Assembly: GCA_015709595.1 (NCBI GenBank)
Contig: CP054178.1
Span: forward strand, 2,485,205-2,549,204
Source of the DNA: Phycisphaeraceae bacterium
GTDB lineage: Bacteria; Planctomycetota; Phycisphaerae; Phycisphaerales; SM1A02
Direction of reading: 5' to 3'
Length of the DNA: 64,000 nt
Part shown: positions 9,068 to 19,050 of the stretch, piece after piece
Numbering within the stretch: position 1 is the stretch's first letter
How the letters are laid out: every line of letters starts with the position of its first letter
Program-made: the position numbers and the translations under genes
Notes under the pieces: generated by a model
Databases searched by the model: none
Seen by the model: the letters and a program-made list of their open reading frames with translations, nothing else
What the model was told of the DNA's origin: nothing

Positions 9068-11128
9068 ATGTGCGGCATCGGCGGTATCGTGCGCACCGAT
9101 GGTCAGCCCATTCCCGAGGAATGGCTGGACGCGATCGATGCGCGCATCGCCTACCGCGGGCCGGACGGGGCGGGCCGTTTCCGCGACCGCGTCGAGTTCA
9201 CCGATGAGAAGGGCGAGAAGCGGGTCATCGAGGTCGCCCTGATCCACCGGCGGCTGTCGATCATCGACCACACTTCCGGGGGGCAGCCGATGGTCAGCGA
9301 GCGCGGCCGCACCGAGGCCGAAGGGCTGGTGGCCGTGGTCTTCAATGGCTGCATCTACAACCATCGCGAACTGCGGCGGGAACTGGAGGCGAGGGGCCGC
9401 CGCTTCGTCACCGATCACTCGGACACGGAGGTGCTGATTCATGGGTGGCGGGAGTGGGGTGAAGCACTGCCCGATCATCTCGAAGGGATGTACGCGTATG
9501 CGGTGTGGGATCGGACTTCCGCGCAACTGTTTCTTGCTCGCGATCAATTAGGCGAGAAGCCGCTTTTCTACCGTGCGTGGTTGGAGGAACCGCATCTGCC
9601 GCAAAGCCCGCCGCGCGGGATGGCGTTTTCCAGCGATTGCTGGGCCTTGATCGCCATTCCATTCACAGAGGAAACGCCCGATTCAGCCACGCTTGTGCAT
9701 TGGGCTGTTCGATATGCCGCATTCGGATATTCGGGTCGGATGTCGCAACCGTACGAGGGTGATGGAACCATCTGGGAGATTGATCCCGGCCAAGCAATCA
9801 AGAGCGATGGAGCGAAGACGTTCCATCGAATCGCGCGTGACTCGCTCTCGAATCCAGACCCCGCACCCCCAAACCCTCTCCCAGAGGGAGAGGGGAGTCT
9901 TGAATCCCTTCTCGAACGCGCCGTCGCCCGCCGCCTCGAAGCCGATGTCCCCCTCGGCTGCTTCCTTTCAGGCGGCGTCGATTCATCGCTCATCGCGCAC
10001 TTCGCCAAGAAGCACAAGCCGGACCTGATGACGTTCACCGTGCGCATGCCCGACCCGCGGTATGACGAGTCGGCGCACGCGGAAGCGGTCGCCCGGCATC
10101 TCGGGACGAATCACCGCACGCTGGATGTGGCGATGAAGCCCGCGGAAGATCTCGTCCACCTCATCGACCTCCTCGGCCAGCCCTTCGGCGACTCCTCCAT
10201 TCTGCCCGCGTACTGGGTGAGCAAGGCCGCGCGGCAGCACGTGAAGGTCGCCCTCTCCGGCGACGGGGGCGATGAACTGTTCCTTGGCTACGAGCGATAC
10301 ATGGCCGCGCCGTTCCTCGCGAGGCACTGGCGGTGGCTGCGGCTGCTGCCGGTTGGTTTCCTGCACGGCGCCCATCCGAAGTCGCGCTGGAACAAACTGG
10401 CGCGGCTGGCGGACATGGCCCGCGACTACCCGAGCATTGGCCTGACGGCGATGGAATCCATCTTCACGCAGCGGCAGTTGCGCGAGCTGATCGACCTCCC
10501 CTCTCCCTCCGGGAGAGGGGCCGGGGGTGAGGTCGTTTCCGAAAGAGACTGGTCCGTTCCGCACCAACCGCTCCCTGATGGTCGCGGCTCACTTCCAGCG
10601 GGTCGCGGCTCACTTTCAGCCATCGAAGCACTTCGCCATTTCGACCTCAACCACTACCTGCCCGGCGACCTGCTCCGCAAGACCGACACCGCCTCCATGG
10701 CGGTCGCCCTCGAAGTCCGCTGCCCTTTCCTCGACCGCGACCTGGCCCGCGCGGTGCTGGCCATGCCCATCCAGCAGCTCATCCCCGGCGGCGAGCGCAA
10801 GGGGCTGCTCAAGCAGATCGCCCGCAAACACCTGCCGCGCGAGGTGGTGGACCGGCCCAAGATGGGATTCGCCATCCCCATCGGCGAGTGGTTCCGCGAT
10901 GACGACCTGCCCCACCGCGGCGCGGGGATGAAGACGCTGCTGCTCGACCACCTCAACTCGACGGAGCCCTTCGGCCCAATTCAACTCAACCCCAGAGCCG
11001 TGCGGCGACTCATCGACGAGCACATGACGGGTGGATTCCGGGGGCGTGACCACTCGCACCGCTTGTTCACGCTTCTCACGTTGTCGATCTGGGCGCGGGG
11101 GGTGGGCCGCGCTGCGACGCGCGGCTGA
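9068..11128 (+). CDS. asnB: Asparagine synthase (glutamine-hydrolysing) with in-frame palindrome insertions
   Basis: Makes asparagine from aspartate, ATP and glutamine. It begins MCGIGGIV, so Cys2 is the Ntn amidotransferase nucleophile after Met removal. The synthetase half has the pyrophosphate loop FLSGGVDSSL and the conserved YLPGDLLRKTD segment. At 686 residues it exceeds the usual ~610-640. Part of the excess comes from two insertions whose DNA is repetitive: one just before the SGGVDSS loop (NPLPEGEGS, near 9861-9900) and one of about 35 residues before YLPGDLL (near 10495-10620). Both keep the frame and lie at domain edges, so the enzyme may still work. There is no strong ribosome site. 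It converges with the ACT-domain gene 7 bases away. Confidence 0.92.
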   Translation: MCGIGGIVRTDGQPIPEEWLDAIDARIAYRGPDGAGRFRDRVEFTDEKGEKRVIEVALIHRRLSIIDHTSGGQPMVSERGRTEAEGLVAVVFNGCIYNHRELRRELEARGRRFVTDHSDTEVLIHGWREWGEALPDHLEGMYAYAVWDRTSAQLFLARDQLGEKPLFYRAWLEEPHLPQSPPRGMAFSSDCWALIAIPFTEETPDSATLVHWAVRYAAFGYSGRMSQPYEGDGTIWEIDPGQAIKSDGAKTFHRIARDSLSNPDPAPPNPLPEGEGSLESLLERAVARRLEADVPLGCFLSGGVDSSLIAHFAKKHKPDLMTFTVRMPDPRYDESAHAEAVARHLGTNHRTLDVAMKPAEDLVHLIDLLGQPFGDSSILPAYWVSKAARQHVKVALSGDGGDELFLGYERYMAAPFLARHWRWLRLLPVGFLHGAHPKSRWNKLARLADMARDYPSIGLTAMESIFTQRQLRELIDLPSPSGRGAGGEVVSERDWSVPHQPLPDGRGSLPAGRGSLSAIEALRHFDLNHYLPGDLLRKTDTASMAVALEVRCPFLDRDLARAVLAMPIQQLIPGGERKGLLKQIARKHLPREVVDRPKMGFAIPIGEWFRDDDLPHRGAGMKTLLLDHLNSTEPFGPIQLNPRAVRRLIDEHMTGGFRGRDHSHRLFTLLTLSIWARGVGRAATRG
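9861..9899. repeat. REP-like palindrome inside asnB, copy 1
   Basis: A perfect 9-bp stem (CCCTCTCCC 9874-9882 / GGGAGAGGG 9886-9894) with loop AGA, preceded by a C-rich arm (CACCCCC). It is translated in frame in asnB. Read on the minus strand, stem and G-rich arm match copy 2 at 10495-10536. Confidence 0.85.
10495..10536. repeat. REP-like palindrome inside asnB, copy 2 (inverted to copy 1)
   Basis: A perfect 10-bp stem (CCCCTCTCCC 10498-10507 / GGGAGAGGGG 10511-10520) with loop TCC, followed by the arm CCGGGGGTGAGG. It is the same element as copy 1 in opposite orientation, so the same DNA word is translated from both strands in one gene. Confidence 0.85.
10562..10620. repeat. Dispersed repeat, second family, inside asnB
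   Basis: The core CCGCTCCCTGATGGTCGCGG (from 10568) recurs with two changes, inverted, at the end of recA (46941-46976). Here it is followed by a second partial unit: GTCGCGGCTCACTT occurs twice about 21 bases apart, and is translated as two GRGSL peptides. Confidence 0.75.
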
Positions 11129-11135
11129 GGGCTGC

Positions 11136-11630
11136 TCAGTTCCCCGCCGAATCGCTCGGGCACGGCAGGTCGCCCTCGCCCAGCAACCGGAAGTTCTTGC
11201 GCCGGAGAATCTGCCCCGCCAGCACGTGGTCATCCACCGCGATGGCGATGGTCGGTCGTCCGTTTGGGCGCAGCATGAGCGGGTAGACGAAACGAATGTT
11301 CAGCTCGGCTCCCAGCAGGTACAGGCACAGCGACGTGAGCGTGTGGCCCTCTGAAAGCTCGAGAACCAGCAGATCGACCTCAGAAAACGCCAGCCGGTGG
11401 GCGCGGAGCAGGCGACGGGCGGCCTCGGCGTTGTTGGGGATCATCCGCACCACGGCGTGGTCGGAGGCCTCCACCACGCTGAACCCGCACAACTGCACAT
11501 CCGGCGCTTCATCGAACAACTGAACAACGTCCAGCAGCCGCCCCGGTTTGTTCTCGAGGAAGACGCTGAACTGCCTGACGCTGGGGGCGTCATACCCCTG
11601 CATCGTGTGTCCGGGTACTGCCTGGCTCAT
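11136..11630 (-). CDS. ACT-domain protein, probably regulatory
   Basis: A 164-residue protein starting at ATG 11630. Residues about 18-90 form an ACT-type ligand-binding domain (SVFLENKPGRLLDVVQLF, then VRMIPNNAEAARRLL). ACT domains bind amino acids or similar small ligands and are usually regulatory. The second half repeats a similar pattern less clearly (LYLLGAELNIRFVYPL, then HVLAGQILRRKNFRLL), so two ACT modules are possible. No catalytic or DNA-binding domain is attached. It lies downstream of mqnD on the same strand with a 131-base gap; co-transcription is possible but no functional link is evident. Confidence 0.75.
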   Translation of the reverse strand: MSQAVPGHTMQGYDAPSVRQFSVFLENKPGRLLDVVQLFDEAPDVQLCGFSVVEASDHAVVRMIPNNAEAARRLLRAHRLAFSEVDLLVLELSEGHTLTSLCLYLLGAELNIRFVYPLMLRPNGRPTIAIAVDDHVLAGQILRRKNFRLLGEGDLPCPSDSAGN

Positions 11631-11761
11631 GGATCGGCCCAATCGGCCCACAAGGGGGCGCCCGCGGCGGCATCCGCGACCTTGCACCCCGCTCTCATGG
11701 TATCCGTCAGATGCCTCAGGCCGCAAGAGGAAACCGCCCAGTTTGACGGCGACGCAGGTTA

Positions 11762-12634
11762 TCAGGACACAGCGGGGCACAGCCCGCGAGCCGCCCCGTG
11801 GGCGATGAGGGCGTCGATCGCCTGCCGACCACGGTCACCCATGTCACGGGTCATCTCGTTCACGTACATCCGCACAAAGGCGTCGTTGTCGGCGTCAGAG
11901 ATGCCCCTCCCGAACCGCGACGCGTGTTTCAACGCGGCAGTCCGGTGCGACAGTCCGTACTCGATGGATGCGGACAGGTGTCTTTCAATGGCGTCGATCG
12001 TCCCCGGTCCCCATTGGTCATCCAGGTCACGACGGATGACGTTCAGGCCGAGCGGCAGGGGCAGTCCCGTCTCGCCCTCCCACCACGCGCCGAGGTCGAG
12101 CACCAGGTGCAGACCGGCGCGTTCAAAGGTCAACTGGCCTTCGTGAATCACGATGGCCGCGTCGAACTCGCCGGCAAGCGTGCGGTCGATCGTCTGCTCA
12201 AACGGAACGGGCGTGAGCCGCTCGGGGCCGACGTCAAGCGCCAGCATGGTGACGAGGGCGGCGGTGGTGCGCGAACCGGGCGAGGCGATGCGCACGCCCG
12301 ACCTGGCCAGCGCCTCGGCGCCGATGGGTCGCCGGGCGACCAGTCGCGGACCGTAGCCGATGCCGAATGATGCGCCGCAGCAGGTGACGCGGTATCGCCC
12401 GGCCACGGAAGGGTACGCCCCCGCACTGATGCCGGTGATCTCCAGGTCGCCGACTCGCTCGGCGCGATCATTGAGGGTCTGCACGTCGGCGACGACCGGT
12501 TGGAAGCGGTAGGGGGGCGTCGGCAGTCGAGCCGATTCCCCTGGCGAGGCGATGGCCCACCACATGAAGGCGTCATCGGGATCGGGGCTGTAGCCGAGTC
12601 GGAGCGCGTGAAGCCCATCAGTCGAGGCGGTCAT
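11762..12634 (-). CDS. mqnD: 1,4-dihydroxy-6-naphthoate synthase (futalosine menaquinone pathway)
   Basis: A 290-residue protein of the periplasmic-binding-protein fold. It matches MqnD at the N-terminus (LRLGYSPDPDDAFMWWAI, the equivalent of the family's LxLGFSPCPNDTFIF), then VVADVQTLNDRA and a SAGAYPSVAGRY segment. MqnD converts cyclic dehypoxanthine futalosine to dihydroxynaphthoate, a late common step of the menaquinone route that does not use MenF-type enzymes. Partner genes (mqnA, B, C) are not in the window. MqnA shares the fold; the SPDPDD start and length favour MqnD. The ATG at 12634 has only a weak ribosome site. Confidence 0.85.
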   Translation of the reverse strand: MTASTDGLHALRLGYSPDPDDAFMWWAIASPGESARLPTPPYRFQPVVADVQTLNDRAERVGDLEITGISAGAYPSVAGRYRVTCCGASFGIGYGPRLVARRPIGAEALARSGVRIASPGSRTTAALVTMLALDVGPERLTPVPFEQTIDRTLAGEFDAAIVIHEGQLTFERAGLHLVLDLGAWWEGETGLPLPLGLNVIRRDLDDQWGPGTIDAIERHLSASIEYGLSHRTAALKHASRFGRGISDADNDAFVRMYVNEMTRDMGDRGRQAIDALIAHGAARGLCPAVS

Positions 12635-12740
12635 GCGCGATGGTAGGAGCCGCCTGACGCGGCACGGCGTTCCGCATCGCGCGGGTCGGCGGTGCGGCCG
12701 TCCATCGTACAGCGGCGCAGGTCGTGGCGCGGTCAGTGAC

Positions 12741-12757
12741 GCAGGCGTCTGGCCTGC
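12741..12757. repeat. Short palindrome in intergenic DNA
   Basis: GCAGGC / GCCTGC with loop GTCTG, in the gap between mqnD and the HtrA gene. It resembles the palindrome pair at 35494-35555 and may belong to the same dispersed family. No U-tract follows on either strand. Confidence 0.5.
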
Positions 12758-12778
12758 ATGGGTTCACAGGTCAGACCC

Positions 12779-14158
12779 TCATCGTGCGCGAACAGCGGTC
12801 GTCCATTGCGTGCGGCCGCGATTGGAGAGACGCACGAAACTGATGCTCACCGCGTCACCGGGTCTGACGCCCTCAAGCAACTCCCCCAGCTCACCTGCGC
12901 TGGCGGGGAACTGGCCATTGACCGCCACCAGGAAGTCTCCCGTCGCCATGTCAATGGTTGCCGCCGGGCTCCCCGGCTCGACCTCGCGCACGCGCAGAGC
13001 GCGGGCTCCGCGCAGTCCCGCCGCGGCGAGCTGCTCCGCCGTCAGTTCCTCCAGCCGCACGCCCAGCCGGGCCCGCGCCAGGGCCAATCCGTCAGGCAGG
13101 GGTCGTTCGCGCAGTTCGAGGGTCGTCATCAGCGTTCGCCCGTCGCGATGGAGTCGCATTTCCACCTTGTCGCCCGGCCTGTGACCGAGGAGCGCGATGT
13201 GATAATCCACGAGTCCCCTGGCTGGAGTGTCCTCAACCCGCGCGATCACGTCGCCCGGCCGAACTCCCGCGTCGGCGGCGGGTGAACCGGGGGCGACGCG
13301 CTCGACGACCACGCCTCCTCCGACTTCGCCGACCCCTTCGCGCAGCGACAGCCCCGTCTCGACGCGGTAGCGGCGTTCGATCGAGAGCATCTCAGGCAGG
13401 CGCTTCTTGAGTTGATCAACGGGAATGGCGAACCCGATGTTCTGGGCGTCGCCTCGGATCGCCGTGTTGACGCCGATCAGTTCTCCCAGAACGTTGAGCA
13501 GCGGACCGCCCGAGTTCCCGGGGTTGATGCTGGCGTCGGTCTGAATAAGCCCGGCGAACCGCAGGCGATCGTTGATTTCGATGGTGCGGTCCAGCGCGCT
13601 GACCACGCCGGCCGTGACCGTGTGCTGGTATCCCAGCGGGTTGCCGATGGCGATGACGGTTTCGCCGACCATCAGGTCGTCGCTGCGACCGAGCGGCAGC
13701 GTCTTGAGCGGGCTGGTCGCGGCGATCTTGAGAATCGCCAGATCGTGCTCGGTATCGAGCGCGACCACTTCGGCCTCATGCTCCTCGCCGTCGCCGAACA
13801 CCACCTTGCGCTCCGCCGTGCGAGCCACCACGTGGGCGTTGGTGACGATGTAGCCCGAGGGATGGAGCACGAACCCGCTGCCCATGCTGGTCTGGCGAAC
13901 CGTTCGGCGCGGACCGATGGGCAGTTCGAAGAAATCATCGAAGAGCCGGTCGAAGTCTCCCAGACCACGCCGCTCGACGAACTGCGTCGCGGCGATGTTC
14001 ACCACCGCGTCCCGGCACTGCTCGAAGACATCCACCACCGGGGTGCGCCGGGCCTCGCGCCGGGCCTCATCGGCGACCGGCTGGGCCAGACAGGGGATGG
14101 CCGCCACGACAGCCAGGCACACGGCGGGAGCAAACGAACGCAACAGTTTCCTTGACAT
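12779..14158 (-). CDS. HtrA/DegP-type periplasmic serine protease
   Basis: A 459-residue protease acting on misfolded envelope proteins. It has a signal peptide (residues about 1-26, ending CLAQP), a trypsin-like domain with the full triad H109 (TNAHVV), D139 (EHDLAIL) and S216 (NPGNSGGPL), then PDZ1 (about 250-340, containing GSPAADAGVRPGDVI) and a shorter PDZ2 (about 375-455, containing PGSPAATIDMATGDFLV). This is the DegP/DegQ layout. The ATG at 14158 gives the signal peptide directly, and the longer frame upstream has no support. It is a single gene, divergent from the YHS lipoprotein. Confidence 0.92.
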   Translation of the reverse strand: MSRKLLRSFAPAVCLAVVAAIPCLAQPVADEARREARRTPVVDVFEQCRDAVVNIAATQFVERRGLGDFDRLFDDFFELPIGPRRTVRQTSMGSGFVLHPSGYIVTNAHVVARTAERKVVFGDGEEHEAEVVALDTEHDLAILKIAATSPLKTLPLGRSDDLMVGETVIAIGNPLGYQHTVTAGVVSALDRTIEINDRLRFAGLIQTDASINPGNSGGPLLNVLGELIGVNTAIRGDAQNIGFAIPVDQLKKRLPEMLSIERRYRVETGLSLREGVGEVGGGVVVERVAPGSPAADAGVRPGDVIARVEDTPARGLVDYHIALLGHRPGDKVEMRLHRDGRTLMTTLELRERPLPDGLALARARLGVRLEELTAEQLAAAGLRGARALRVREVEPGSPAATIDMATGDFLVAVNGQFPASAGELGELLEGVRPGDAVSISFVRLSNRGRTQWTTAVRAR

Positions 14159-14357
14159 GGGTTTAGGCACCTTCACAATCCATGCTTCCAACCCCCCGCT
14201 GAAGACGCCCCACGGAGGGCACGCCGTCACAGAATGAGACGCCTGGCGAGGATGGATTCTTCCGGCGTCGCGCAGGGTGTCGAATAACGCCGCCTCGCCT
14301 ACCGTTATGCTCTTGACGGCTTCTGAACCAGCACTTTCCCCCGAAAGGACCAACACC

Positions 14358-14792
14358 ATGACACGCTCTCTCCTTCGCTCCGGACTTTTCGCCTGTCTCG
14401 CGGCCTGCGCCCTCGGGCTTTCCGCCTGCTCCTCCGGCGACAAAGCCACCAACGAGACCGCCAGCATGGGTGTGATCAACTCGCACTGCCCCATGATGGC
14501 CGAGCACGAGGTGGACACGGCCGTGACGCCGGCGGAGTACAAGGGTCACAAGATCGGCTTCTGCTGCTCCGGCTGCCTGAACGGCTGGAACAAGATGACC
14601 ACGGAGCAGAAGGACGCCTTCGTCTCCAAGTCTCTGTCCAAGGCGAACATGGGCGCGGTGGGCGGCGCCTCCTCCAAGTCGGGCTGCTCCGGCGGCTCGT
14701 GCAGCGAGTCGGCGGGCTCGTGCAGCGGCGAGAGCAAAAGCCAGGCCTCGCCCGGCGCGGTGGGGGGTTCCTGCTGCTCTTCCGGCAAGTGA
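14358..14792 (+). CDS. YHS-like lipoprotein with cysteine-rich tail
   Basis: A 144-residue lipoprotein: signal peptide ending in lipobox LSAC (lipidated Cys about residue 25), then a YHS-like domain (about 38-85: HCPMMAEHEVD, YKGHKIGFCCSGC), a fold often found in metal-handling proteins. The last 45 residues are Ser/Gly/Cys-rich with five cysteines and a twice-used GAVGG unit, and end in CCSSGK. Metal binding is inferred from the cysteines and the domain. AAAGGA lies about 9 bases before the ATG at 14358. It appears monocistronic, with a strong terminator 95 bases downstream. Confidence 0.75.
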   Translation: MTRSLLRSGLFACLAACALGLSACSSGDKATNETASMGVINSHCPMMAEHEVDTAVTPAEYKGHKIGFCCSGCLNGWNKMTTEQKDAFVSKSLSKANMGAVGGASSKSGCSGGSCSESAGSCSGESKSQASPGAVGGSCCSSGK

Positions 14793-14887
14793 GGTAACGA
14801 AACCAATCCTTGGGTGAACAAGGGTCGGCGTGAGGTGATGGCCTTGCCCCCTCTCGCTCGACCTCCCAAGGTCGAGCACCCTCGATC

Positions 14888-14924
14888 GCACCCGTCGGCT
14901 TCGGCCGGCGGGTGCATTTTTATT
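14888..14924 (+). terminator. Rho-independent terminator of the YHS lipoprotein gene
   Basis: A 12-bp stem (one G-T pair) around a TTCG tetraloop, 14888-14915, followed by ATTTTTATT. It is the clearest intrinsic terminator in the window. Confidence 0.92.
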
Positions 14925-14938
14925 CCGCGGACCGCCGG

Positions 14939-16015
14939 CTATCGACTCTCGATCAGTGCGGAACGGGCGCGGACCGGAATGCGCGGCGGCCGCGTCGGCG
15001 TCGCCAGGGCCTCACGATCAGCGCGGCAGCCCACCCAATGCTCCGGCTCCACCTCCAGCAGCACGCCGCCAGAAGCGTTCCGGGCCGGGCTGTCGCCGAC
15101 CGCGTTCCGCGCCGTCGCCGGCCACCACGGCACGCCGCGCACGTCGCGCACCCCGACGTCGTGGAACTCCTCGGGACGCGAGGTGATTTCGTCCACCGTC
15201 GTCAGTCGGTTCCGGCGGCGACCCACCACCGGAATCGACTGAAGCAGCCCCCGTGTGTAGGGATGCAGCGGACGATCGAAGATCACGGCGGTGCGGGCAT
15301 ACTCCACCACGCGACCGGCGTACATGACGCATACCACATCGGCGTGCTGAGCGACTACGCCCAGGTCGTGCGTGATGAGAATCAATCCCATGCTGCGCGA
15401 TCGCTGCAGCGACTCCAGCAGGTCGAGCACCTGCTGCTGGATGGTCACATCCAACGCGGTGGTGGGCTCGTCCGCCAGCAGCAACCTGGGTCTGCAGGCG
15501 AGGGCCATGGCGATCATCACCCGCTGGCGCATGCCGCCGGAGAACTCATGCGGATAGGCGATCAGGCGCGAGACCGGGTCGGGGATGCCAACTTCGCGCA
15601 GCGCTTCCACGGCGATCGCCCGTGCCTCGGCGAGCCGTCGCGTGCGATGAAGCCGCGCCGCTTCGATGATCTGCTCGCCGATCGTCATGACCGGGTTGAG
15701 CGAGGTCATCGGCTCCTGAAAGATCATGGCGATTTCGCGCCCGCGGACGCGGCGCAGGTCGGCGGGCGGCAGCCGCGACAGATCCCGTCCGTCGAAGATG
15801 ATCCGGCCTCGCTCCATGTGACCGGGCGGCGGGATCAGCCCCAGCACGCTCAAGGCGGTCATGCTCTTGCCGCAACCGGATTCGCCCACGATCGCCAGGG
15901 TCTGTCCGGCGTAGACCGAGAGCGACGCCCCATCGACCGCCGCAACTCCCTCGAAAGTCACCGCCAGGTCTTCGACTTCCAGCAATGGTTCAGGGGCATC
16001 GGGCATCAGCGACAT
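14939..16015 (-). CDS. Oligopeptide/dipeptide ABC transporter ATP-binding protein (OppD-like)
   Basis: A 358-residue ATPase. Walker A GESGCGKS, signature [15 protein letters not shown] and Walker [13 protein letters not shown] are all intact. The Opp/Dpp-type C-terminal extension follows ([24 protein letters not shown], with the first 20 of those residues typical), containing the GVPWWPAT-like stretch seen in these proteins. It would energise peptide or nickel import with OppF/DppF, two permeases and a binding protein, but none of these is nearby. The ATG at 16015 is preferred: the frame extends far upstream but only in the shadow of the symporter gene. It is divergent from the first symporter. 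Confidence 0.9.
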   Translation of the reverse strand: MSLMPDAPEPLLEVEDLAVTFEGVAAVDGASLSVYAGQTLAIVGESGCGKSMTALSVLGLIPPPGHMERGRIIFDGRDLSRLPPADLRRVRGREIAMIFQEPMTSLNPVMTIGEQIIEAARLHRTRRLAEARAIAVEALREVGIPDPVSRLIAYPHEFSGGMRQRVMIAMALACRPRLLLADEPTTALDVTIQQQVLDLLESLQRSRSMGLILITHDLGVVAQHADVVCVMYAGRVVEYARTAVIFDRPLHPYTRGLLQSIPVVGRRRNRLTTVDEITSRPEEFHDVGVRDVRGVPWWPATARNAVGDSPARNASGGVLLEVEPEHWVGCRADREALATPTRPPRIPVRARSALIESR

Positions 16016-16202
16016 GGCGCAGGACGGTAGCGCGGGAGGTGAAGGCCGGGGAGATGGGAAACAGTGGTTTTGAGTGATGAGGCGTGAGTACCGGCCTTCG
16101 GTCGCCGGTGCCGGCGGCCGATCGGTGTCAACGGCCCGTTTGGCGTCATCCGTCGTCCCCGCCTCTTGCCCCTTCACCCGCCGGGCAGGTACCCTGCACG
16201 TC

Positions 16203-17546
16203 ATGAAACACTCCGGCCTCATCACCTTCCTGATGATCAGCGGCCTGGTCCTGGGCGCGCTCTTCGGCCAGTACGTGCTTTTCAACCCGGATGACCTGAT
16301 CCCGACGAACCACTGGACGAAGGAAGTCGGTACGCTCATCCTGATCCGACCGCTGATGATGCTCATCGTCCCACTGGTCTTCGTGAGCGTCACGCTGGCC
16401 ATGACCACCATCGGCGACCCGGCCAAGCTCGGCCTGCTGGGCGGCTCGACTCTGCTGTTCTACATCGTCACGATGGTCTGCGCCGCCACGCTGGGTGCGA
16501 TCATCGTCACCACGTTCCGCCCGGGCGATCTGCCCCCGGAGACGCGGGCCGCCATGACCGCCCGCGCCGAGGCGGACTATACCGCCAGCGACGTGGTGGC
16601 CAACGTGGAGCAGGCCAGGAAGGAATCCAAGACCAGCATGGGCGGCGCGTGGATGAACCTGTTCCAGCAGTTGATCCCCACCAACGTGGTCAAGGACATG
16701 GCCGAGGGGCGCACGCTCGGCGTCATCGCCTTCGCGATTCTCTTCGGGCTGGCGCTGGCGGTGGGAGGCGAGCCGTGCCGACCCGCGGTGGCGGTGCTGG
16801 AGGCGGCCTTCAACGCCATTCTGCGCATGATCTCGTGGGTCATGTGGGCGGCGCCCGTCGGTGTGTTCCTGCTGGTGGCGGCGTCCGTCGGTCGCGTCGG
16901 CCTGGGGGCGCTCTCCGGACCCCTCATGTGGTTCATGCTCATCGTCATCGGCGGGGTGGCGACGTTCGGCGTGGTGGTGCTGCCCGCGGTGCTGCTGATC
17001 TTCGGACGCACCAACCCCGGCCGCTTCGCGTGGCAGATGCGGGGCGCGCTGCTCACGGCGTTCGGCACCGCGTCCAGCTCGGCCACCATGCCCATCACCA
17101 TGGAGAACTGCGTCACGGAGGGCGGCTGCTCCAGGCGCGCCACCAACTTCGTGGTGCCGCTGGGGGCGACCGTCAACATGAACGGCACCGCGCTCTTCGA
17201 GGCCGTGGCGGTCATCTTTCTCTGTCAACTGTACGGCATCGACCTGACGTTCGGGGAAGTGCTGATCGTGGTGATGACCGCCGCGCTGGCGGCGATCGGG
17301 GCGGCGGGCATCCCCGCCGCCGGGCTGGTGACGATGGTCATCGTCATCGGTGCGGTCAACAAGGCGCTGGTGGCGCGGGGTCAGCCCACGCTGCCGGAGT
17401 CGGCCATCGGCGTCATCATCGGCGTGGATCGGATTCTCGACATGTGCCGCACCACGCTCAACGTGTGGGGCGACATGGTGGGCGCCAAGATCATGACGCG
17501 ACTGGCGCCGGACGACGTGGAAGAGCGCGAGAAGGCGCTCTCGTAA
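16203..17546 (+). CDS. Dicarboxylate/amino acid:cation symporter, paralog 1 (SLC1/DAACS family)
   Basis: A 447-residue polytopic transporter of the GltP/glutamate-transporter family. Hairpin 1 serine motif ASSSATMP, the TM7 motif here NMNGT instead of NMDGT, hairpin 2 [10 protein letters not shown], and the TM8 signature [11 protein letters not shown] then NVWGD are visible. The TM8 Arg that pairs with acidic side chains is present, so aspartate, glutamate or C4-dicarboxylates are likely substrates. The Asp-to-Asn change falls in a residue that helps bind a coupling cation in characterised relatives. It starts at ATG 16203 and is followed after 96 bases by a paralog. Confidence 0.92.
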   Translation: MKHSGLITFLMISGLVLGALFGQYVLFNPDDLIPTNHWTKEVGTLILIRPLMMLIVPLVFVSVTLAMTTIGDPAKLGLLGGSTLLFYIVTMVCAATLGAIIVTTFRPGDLPPETRAAMTARAEADYTASDVVANVEQARKESKTSMGGAWMNLFQQLIPTNVVKDMAEGRTLGVIAFAILFGLALAVGGEPCRPAVAVLEAAFNAILRMISWVMWAAPVGVFLLVAASVGRVGLGALSGPLMWFMLIVIGGVATFGVVVLPAVLLIFGRTNPGRFAWQMRGALLTAFGTASSSATMPITMENCVTEGGCSRRATNFVVPLGATVNMNGTALFEAVAVIFLCQLYGIDLTFGEVLIVVMTAALAAIGAAGIPAAGLVTMVIVIGAVNKALVARGQPTLPESAIGVIIGVDRILDMCRTTLNVWGDMVGAKIMTRLAPDDVEEREKALS

Positions 17547-17642
17547 TGCGCCAGCCGGGCTGAGGACCACGCCCCACCATCACGCCGTTTTTTCGGCGGG
17601 AAATCGGGCCCGCGAGCGCGGTGCGCCCCTACGCTGGAAATC

Positions 17643-18998
<1,356 letters not shown>

Positions 18999-19050
18999 CC
19001 ACGATCGAGCGATTCTCAACCCACGGCCGCGGCGACATCGCAGCCGTACG

